DNA of 40,056 nucleotides from CAYNTS01 sp964400495 (GTDB lineage Bacteria; Fidelibacterota; Marinisomatia; SCGC-AAA003-L08; D37C17), in NCBI GenBank assembly GCA_964400495.1, contig CAYNTS010000015.1:1-40056 (forward strand), in the 5' to 3' direction. A program made the position numbers and the translations under genes. The notes under the pieces were generated by a model. It saw nothing but the letters and a program-made list of their open reading frames with translations. It was not told where the DNA came from and did no database searches. Positions 36,401-40,056 of this stretch are shown piece by piece (within the stretch, counting starts at the first letter, position 1; every line of letters begins with the position of its first letter).

Positions 36401-36824
36401 AAATAATGCATTTATCTCAGACTTTAGGACAATTAATGGTGAAACAACATTGCTTATTATTGCACCTGATGGTAATCACATGTTTACGACCTTTGATGAT
36501 TATGAGATTAAATCAATAAAGGTTGCTAATAGTTCAGAGCTACTAGATGTAAATACTCCTGATTCATTTTCTTTAAGCAATGTATATCCAAATCCATTTA
36601 ATAATAGTACACAAATAAATATCACAATACCTTTTGAGTCCCATCTTTCATTAAAAGTTTATGATTTATTGGGTAAAGAAGTCGAAACACTCATAAATGA
36701 CAAGATAGAAATAGGTTACCATAGTTTTACTTGGAATGCAGATAATGTTGCTAGCGGAGTTTACTTCTTGAAATGTGTATCACAGAATATTGTTGAAACA
36801 CGAAAAGTAATTTTACTTAAATAG
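33444..36824 (+). CDS. secreted CotH kinase with lamin-tail, dockerin and type IX sorting domains
   Basis: After a signal peptide (1-15, ends 'SISFTQ') come a lamin-tail domain (about 17-135), a chitobiase-like beta domain (about 165-235), and a CotH kinase domain (about 250-620: 'RIIIRASGDDNYPG', 'MRDVFIQKLA', 'YSIREKVSDADYTNFYYG', 'DWINWNTSWWRG', and 'VLWDEDATFNHY', which carries the likely metal-binding acidic residues). A second lamin-tail domain (about 728-880), a dockerin (about 888-940) and a type IX-style sorting domain (about 1045-1126, 'YPNPFN...GVYFLK') follow. In Bacillus, CotH phosphorylates coat proteins with ATP; the substrate here is unknown. The genes that follow (VTC, DUF4956, DUF2490, LTD) form a recurring type of CotH neighbourhood. 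No gap separates it from VTC (four bases). Confidence 0.9.
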   Translation: MRNIVFLLSFSISFTQVLVNEYSASNLSTYADNYNMEEDWIELFNSSDTDVDISGYYLSDKADNPTKWSIPGGTIIPAHGYLVFWCSGRDEVSGDDFHTNFKLKQTKSTPEHVVFTDSNGEVINDYEMQKTQLEHSMGRSPNGSETWRIFNEPTLGTENGETSYITYADIPEFSLEAGFYNGTQTLEITTQNPDLIIKCTTNGNVPSFFANTYEGTISISETQVVKAIAYSSNPEILPSFVTFSTFFIDENHTLPVLSTSANNLTTMLNGNQSLKPHGTIEYFEDGERKDFGYGEYNKHGQDSWAFPQRSFDYIARDEMGYHDAIHEKLISTSERDDFQRIIIRASGDDNYPGIDSSAHMRDVFIQKLADKHKLNVDMRRGERCVVYANGQFWGVYSIREKVSDADYTNFYYGQDKYNTQYLMNWGWTWAQYGGQQAFDDWGEIHSFAMNNDLSIQSNYEHVANEIDVTSLVDYLLINSFVVCTDWINWNTSWWRGLNPDGTHKKWGYVLWDEDATFNHYINYTGVPSELPTASPCYQEGITADPEHHIDLLNKLLENAEFEQYYVTRYMDLMNTAFQEDSMISLLEEIEESITPEMPQHFDRWGGNMFEWQGNVEKVKQFIRDRIEHIPSGLNSCYDLNGPYEITLQVEPTFSGQIQINSLTIENDAYPWTGMYHGGIEMLMDVEDENGFDHWIFNNHSIDDLYSPSTIFNLNQDDVITAVFSSSESNSIVINEINYNSSSEFDSGDWVELVNVSSNPFDLSNWIFKDENNENVFVIPNSTLLDEGAFLVLCNDTLAFSTQFPNVSNVIGQFDFGLSGGGERVRLYDFEENLVDEVEYDDTLPWPVEADGEGATLELIDPALDNILADSWEASYGFGSPGAINSVSLIGDINIDGEVNIIDVVNIVNIILSNEYNAIADLDNDGSVSILDVVQLVNIIIGSPRNNDATFANVSRVGNKCNISGNGYIGAIQMVLSHDDTFTLELTNNAFISDFRTINGETTLLIIAPDGNHMFTTFDDYEIKSIKVANSSELLDVNTPDSFSLSNVYPNPFNNSTQINITIPFESHLSLKVYDLLGKEVETLINDKIEIGYHSFTWNADNVASGVYFLKCVSQNIVETRKVILLK

Positions 36825-36828
36825 TCGT

Positions 36829-37578
36829 TTGAAAGACAAGTCAGACATATTACATCAGTTTTCCTCTATTCATCTAGATGAGATGAATACAGTAAAATTA
36901 CAGAATAGACATGATACAAAATTTGTTTTTCATCAAAATAAATTGGATTTAGTTCTAGAAAAACTAGTTTCAAATTATAGAGTATTATCAATTAATGATA
37001 TTAGAGTATTTTCTTATAAAAACACATACTTTGATACTGAAAATCTAGATTTTTACAAGCAACACCACAATAAAAAAAGATCACGATTTAAAGTAAGAAT
37101 TCGTAAATATTGTTCAACTGATGATGTGTATTTTGAAGTTAAAATTAAGAATAATAAAAATAGAACAATAAAAAAGAGAATTAATATTAACACAGATTCT
37201 TTATCTTTTAGTGAAGGAGAGAAAGATTTAATAGTTGATTATACTCAAATGAACCCAAATGATTTATCTCCAAAATTGAAAGTTACTTTTAACAGAATTA
37301 CACTTGTAGATAATAACTTATCTGAACGAATTACAATTGATACAGATTTATCAGTTGAAAATGGTAAAATCCATAAAATTTTCAACAATTTAGTTATTTC
37401 AGAAATTAAACAAAATAAATACGACCCCAAATCACCTTATATTCAGGTTTTAAGAGGTCTCAAAATTCCAGAAATGCGATTTAGTAAATATTGCATGGGC
37501 ATTTTACACGTGTTTAACAAAATTAAGCATAATAGATTTAAGCCCAAGTTATTGCAAATAGATAAGTTATTGAAATAA
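36829..37578 (+). CDS. VTC-domain polyphosphate polymerase-like protein
   Basis: This cytoplasmic protein has the VTC tunnel fold signature: 'RHDTKFVF' (27-34) opening the domain, 'TYFDTENLDFYKQHHN', the basic strand 'KRSRFKVRIRKY', 'VYFEVKIKNNKNRTIKKR' and 'LKVTFNRITL'. In yeast Vtc4 this fold makes polyphosphate from ATP; bacterial members are mostly untested. The next gene is DUF4956, the usual partner. The TTG at 36829 is the longest start; ATG 36883 (giving a start 18 residues in, before RHDTKF) is a real alternative because no ribosome site is clear for either. Confidence 0.85.
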   Translation: MKDKSDILHQFSSIHLDEMNTVKLQNRHDTKFVFHQNKLDLVLEKLVSNYRVLSINDIRVFSYKNTYFDTENLDFYKQHHNKKRSRFKVRIRKYCSTDDVYFEVKIKNNKNRTIKKRININTDSLSFSEGEKDLIVDYTQMNPNDLSPKLKVTFNRITLVDNNLSERITIDTDLSVENGKIHKIFNNLVISEIKQNKYDPKSPYIQVLRGLKIPEMRFSKYCMGILHVFNKIKHNRFKPKLLQIDKLLK

Positions 37579-37596
37579 AAGAGAGAGGGAAGAGAT

Positions 37597-38175
37597 ATGG
37601 ATTTTACTCCAGAGTTAGTTAATTTGATTATAAGGTTTGGATTTAATTTATTCATTGCCTTTGTAGTTATTAAATTGATTTATTATAGAGATTTTACTAG
37701 CAATGAGTTTGTATTTACATATTTTATGTTCAATACGCTCATCTTTTTCTTTGCATATCTTTTGAGTAATATTACCCTCAATATTGGATTTGCATTTGGA
37801 ATGTTTGCTGTTTTTGCAATTTTAAGATACAGAACAGATCCTATTCCAATTAAGGAAATGACATATTTGTTTATTGTAATTACTATTGGTGTTTTAAATG
37901 CCCTTAGTAAAACAGATGTTTCATTTACAATTCTACTTTTCTCAAATGCTTCCATAGTTTTACTTACTTTGACACTTGAAAAATCATGGCAATCACATTA
38001 TTTAATTAGAAGAAATATTATTTATGAAAAAATTGATAATATTAAACCTGAAAATCACGATAAGTTACTTGCAGATTTGAAAGAACGAACAGGGCTTGAT
38101 ATTATAAAATTTGAACTTAAGAAAACTAATTTTTTAAGAGACACTGTAAATATCAGAGTGTATTATAAAGAATAA
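37597..38175 (+). CDS. DUF4956 membrane protein
   Basis: This 192-residue protein has four hydrophobic helices (about 8-27, 38-58, 60-76 and 85-125) with the family's hallmark 'FGMFAVFAILRYRTDPIPIKEMTYLF', and a soluble C-terminal domain (about 140-192). DUF4956 genes repeatedly pair with VTC genes. A link such as passing or sensing a VTC product at the membrane is plausible but unproven. GAGAGAGGGAAGAG before the ATG is the strongest ribosome site in this cluster, suggesting high expression relative to its neighbours. Confidence 0.9.
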   Translation: MDFTPELVNLIIRFGFNLFIAFVVIKLIYYRDFTSNEFVFTYFMFNTLIFFFAYLLSNITLNIGFAFGMFAVFAILRYRTDPIPIKEMTYLFIVITIGVLNALSKTDVSFTILLFSNASIVLLTLTLEKSWQSHYLIRRNIIYEKIDNIKPENHDKLLADLKERTGLDIIKFELKKTNFLRDTVNIRVYYKE

Positions 38176-38177
38176 TT

Positions 38178-38810
38178 ATGTTAAGGAATTTAATATTTAC
38201 TGTTTTTTACTTTCTAACATTTCTGTTTTGCAATAGTGTTGAGGATGAAGAATTTTGGTATAGTGCTGAAATTAACAAAAAAATAACTGAAAAGTTTAAA
38301 GTTGAGTTTGAACGTCAGATTAGATTAAACGACGATTATTCAACCAAATACAAATCACTTTCTGAAACATCAATTTCATACCAAGTGTTTCCAGTAATTG
38401 AACTTTCTGCTAAGTATAGATATGTGGTGAAAACTAGTAAAACTGAAGAGAGAATTAGTTTTGGAAGTAAGTTTTCACTTTCTGATAACTGGTATATTCC
38501 AACATATAAAATCAAACTTCAACAAGATTTCAATGAGGATAATTTACCAAAAGATTTTGTATTAAGGTTTAAAATGAACTTTGATTTTCCTCCCCTGTTT
38601 AATTTGAATCCGAGTATATATTTTGAATCCTATCATACTAAAGAAAGTAATAATTACAACTTTGATAAATTTAGAATTTCACCTAGTGTTGACTTTTGCA
38701 TTACTTCTCAATCATCTCTTAAACTGTTTTTTATTTATAAAGGTGAAATAAAAGATAGTATAACTGAAGCTACTAAAATTTTTGGAACAAAATATGAGTT
38801 TTCTTTCTAG
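38178..38810 (+). CDS. DUF2490 outer-membrane barrel-like protein
   Basis: A signal peptide (about 1-19) is followed by 'EFWYSAEINKKITEKFKVEFERQIRLND', 'YKSLSETSISYQVFPVIELSAKYRYV' and further two-strand repeats ending 'FGTKYEFSF', with a C-terminal Phe. This is the DUF2490 pattern, a small predicted outer-membrane barrel of about 10-12 strands. 'FLFCNS' near the signal end is a poor lipobox. It starts two bases after DUF4956 and overlaps the lamin-tail gene, so it belongs to the CotH-VTC transcript. Function is unknown. Confidence 0.85.
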   Translation: MLRNLIFTVFYFLTFLFCNSVEDEEFWYSAEINKKITEKFKVEFERQIRLNDDYSTKYKSLSETSISYQVFPVIELSAKYRYVVKTSKTEERISFGSKFSLSDNWYIPTYKIKLQQDFNEDNLPKDFVLRFKMNFDFPPLFNLNPSIYFESYHTKESNNYNFDKFRISPSVDFCITSQSSLKLFFIYKGEIKDSITEATKIFGTKYEFSF

Positions 38811-39621
38811 ATTTATTTTAATTATTATTATTTCATTTTTATTTTGTGAAGATTCCATCATAATTAATGAAATAAATTATAATTCGAACGATATATTATT
38901 TAATCCAGAAGATTGGGTTGAGTTTTACAACAAAACTGATTCTCAAATTGATATAAGTAATTGGTATTTTGTAGATGAAGTTGATACTCATATTTTTGTT
39001 TTTCCACAAATGACGATTATTGAATCGCATGGTTTTTTAGTATTAGCAAAACAAATTGATATGTTTGAAAATTTGTTCCCCAATGTTGAAAATGTAATTG
39101 GTAATATTGGTTTTGGAATTGCAGGAGGTGGTGAGCTACTTCGATTGTATAATTCAAATGATATTTTAGTTGATTCTCTAACTTATGATGATGTTGATCC
39201 ATGGCCAACAGATGCAGATGGAGATGGACCAACATTAGAACTTATCAATCCAAGTTTAGACAATGCATTGTCTTCTAGCTGGCAGGCATCTTTTGATTTT
39301 GGTTCCCCCGGAGAAGTTAACTCTCAGTTTTTGAATAATAACAACAACGATTATTCTACCAATTATTCAATTGAATCTGTGTACCCAAATCCCTTTAATC
39401 CAAAAATAACAATAAAGTATATGGTTGATAAACCATCATTTATAATTGTATCGGTGTACAATTTGTTTGGGCAAAAAATTGAAAATATTTTCAACTCATT
39501 TCATCTTATAGGTCAATATCAAATTAGTTGGGATGCAACAAATTACACTTCTGGGATTTATTTTATCAAATTGGAATCAAAATATAATTCAGTTTCAACT
39601 AAAATTAGTTTAATAAAATAA
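38794..39621 (+). CDS. lamin-tail domain protein with type IX sorting domain
   Basis: This is a 275-residue exported protein: a signal peptide (about 1-19), one lamin-tail domain (about 20-180, 'IIINEINYNSND', 'DWVEFYNKTDSQIDISNWYF', 'GGGELLRLYNSND'), a short Asn linker, and a type IX-style sorting domain ('YPNPFNPKITIKYMV...SGIYFIKLES'). It closely echoes the second lamin-tail domain of the CotH protein four genes upstream. That domain has the same 'YDD..PWP..ADG.G.TLELI.P.LDN' run, which suggests duplication. It could be a partner or substrate of the kinase. ATG 38794 is chosen over TTG 38782 because the signal peptide begins there. It overlaps DUF2490 by 17 bases. Confidence 0.85.
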   Translation: MSFLSRFILIIIISFLFCEDSIIINEINYNSNDILFNPEDWVEFYNKTDSQIDISNWYFVDEVDTHIFVFPQMTIIESHGFLVLAKQIDMFENLFPNVENVIGNIGFGIAGGGELLRLYNSNDILVDSLTYDDVDPWPTDADGDGPTLELINPSLDNALSSSWQASFDFGSPGEVNSQFLNNNNNDYSTNYSIESVYPNPFNPKITIKYMVDKPSFIIVSVYNLFGQKIENIFNSFHLIGQYQISWDATNYTSGIYFIKLESKYNSVSTKISLIK

Positions 39622-39632
39622 AAAATGGTTAT

Positions 39633-39875
39633 ATGATTCAACTTTCAAAGGAAAATACTGATAAAATTGTAAAAGATATCCAAAGTTATTTTGCAGATAA
39701 TTTGGGCCAAGAAATTGGTAATTTTGATGCAATGTTCTTACTTGAATTTTTTACTGAAAAAGTTGGACCACATTTTTACAATCAAGCATTATCAGATGTT
39801 CATTCTCTCATTTCAAAACGGACTGAAGAAACTCTTGATAGCCTATCAGATTTAATTCAAACAGAAGAAAAATAA
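39633..39875 (+). CDS. DUF2164 family protein
   Basis: This 80-residue soluble protein matches the DUF2164 pattern: 'IVKDIQSYFADNLGQEIGNFDAMFLLEFFTEKVGPHFYNQAL' followed by a helical tail with acidic residues. The family is small, widespread and functionally unknown. It starts 12 bases after the lamin-tail gene and ends the + strand run. No obvious ribosome site is present. Whether it belongs to the CotH-VTC unit is unclear, since DUF2164 genes also occur in unrelated places. Confidence 0.85.
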   Translation: MIQLSKENTDKIVKDIQSYFADNLGQEIGNFDAMFLLEFFTEKVGPHFYNQALSDVHSLISKRTEETLDSLSDLIQTEEK

Positions 39876-39989
39876 ACATTGATATGACACTAAATAGTTT
39901 TGAAACTTGGATATGTTTAAGCAGTTACCGAATTTTTGGTTACCTAATTATCAATTATTTGACTTTATTTGAAAAAGTTTGAAAACACA

Positions 39990-40014
39990 AAACCCTCCGT
40001 ATCACGAAGGGTTT
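39990..40014 (-). terminator. rho-independent terminator after the - strand tRNA
   Basis: AAACCCT (39990-39996) pairs with AGGGTTT (40008-40014), and CGT pairs with ACG inside the loop. On the - strand the hairpin is followed by TGTGTTTTC. It lies just downstream of the partial tRNA and would end its transcript. It may also help separate the DUF2164 transcript on the + strand. Confidence 0.7.
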
Positions 40015-40019
40015 CACTG

Positions 40020-40056
40020 TGGCCAGAGACAGAATCGAACTGCCGACACGAGGATT
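40020..40056 (-). tRNA. partial tRNA (3' half; anticodon outside the window)
   Basis: Read on the - strand, this stretch gives a T arm GGCAG-TTCGATT-CTGTC followed by an acceptor strand TCTGGCC and discriminator A. CCA is not encoded. Upstream of the T arm are a five-base variable loop (GTGTC) and the 3' anticodon stem TCCTC with loop bases AA. The window ends just before the anticodon, so the amino acid cannot be assigned. Confidence 0.85.

Noticed and set aside
1..40056. selenoprotein gene interrupted by in-frame TGA
   Set aside because: Genes abut closely, all recognised proteins have family-typical ends, and no gap is large enough to hide a read-through extension.

Overview
This AT-rich window holds about 36 densely packed protein genes, a signal recognition particle RNA, a selenocysteine tRNA and the edge of one further tRNA. 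The most likely source is a Gram-negative bacterium of the Fibrobacteres-Chlorobi-Bacteroidetes (FCB) group. Candidatus Marinimicrobia (SAR406) is my best guess. The reasons are the type IX-style C-terminal sorting domains, the dockerin repeats on exported proteins, gingipain-like (C25) and M1 peptidases, outer-membrane barrels, and the low GC. This placement is an inference from gene content, not from a marker phylogeny. No insertion sequence, prophage or CRISPR array was seen.

Region 1 (1-9745, all +). The first ~200 bases show nothing identifiable. A FecR-type domain fused to an outer-membrane barrel is followed by two small unknown genes. Then comes a large-type SRP RNA and a tightly overlapping eight-gene block, dnaX-ebfC-recR-pgsA-pgpA-cinA-thpR-recA, closed by a strong terminator. 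The block joins two neighbourhoods known from Firmicutes (scr-dnaX-yaaK-recR and pgsA-cinA-recA). It covers DNA replication and repair, phosphatidylglycerol synthesis and nucleotide/RNA-end clean-up.

Region 2 (9746-23526, mixed strands). An exported M1 aminopeptidase with a dockerin is followed by a gene-free stretch of palindromes. Next are queC-queE (queuosine precursor, - strand) and a class-V aminotransferase with serA (serine synthesis). After these come a coiled-coil unknown, an M23 peptidase, miaB, a lapA-lapB-like pair, a SPOR protein and tRNA-Sec. The region ends with a - strand glpK-yajQ pair.

Region 3 (23630-28818, +). A LolA-like periplasmic protein, an outer-membrane barrel and an MMPL/RND transporter form an envelope-transport operon, followed by an RsuA-type pseudouridine synthase.

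Region 4 (28944-39875, +). A 1498-residue C25-like protein and a 1126-residue CotH-kinase/lamin-tail protein are followed by a VTC (polyphosphate polymerase-like) protein, DUF4956, DUF2490, a second lamin-tail protein with a sorting domain, and DUF2164. The CotH-VTC-DUF4956-DUF2490-LTD set looks like one cell-envelope system of unknown function and is the best candidate here for undescribed biology. The window ends in a partial tRNA on the - strand with its terminator.
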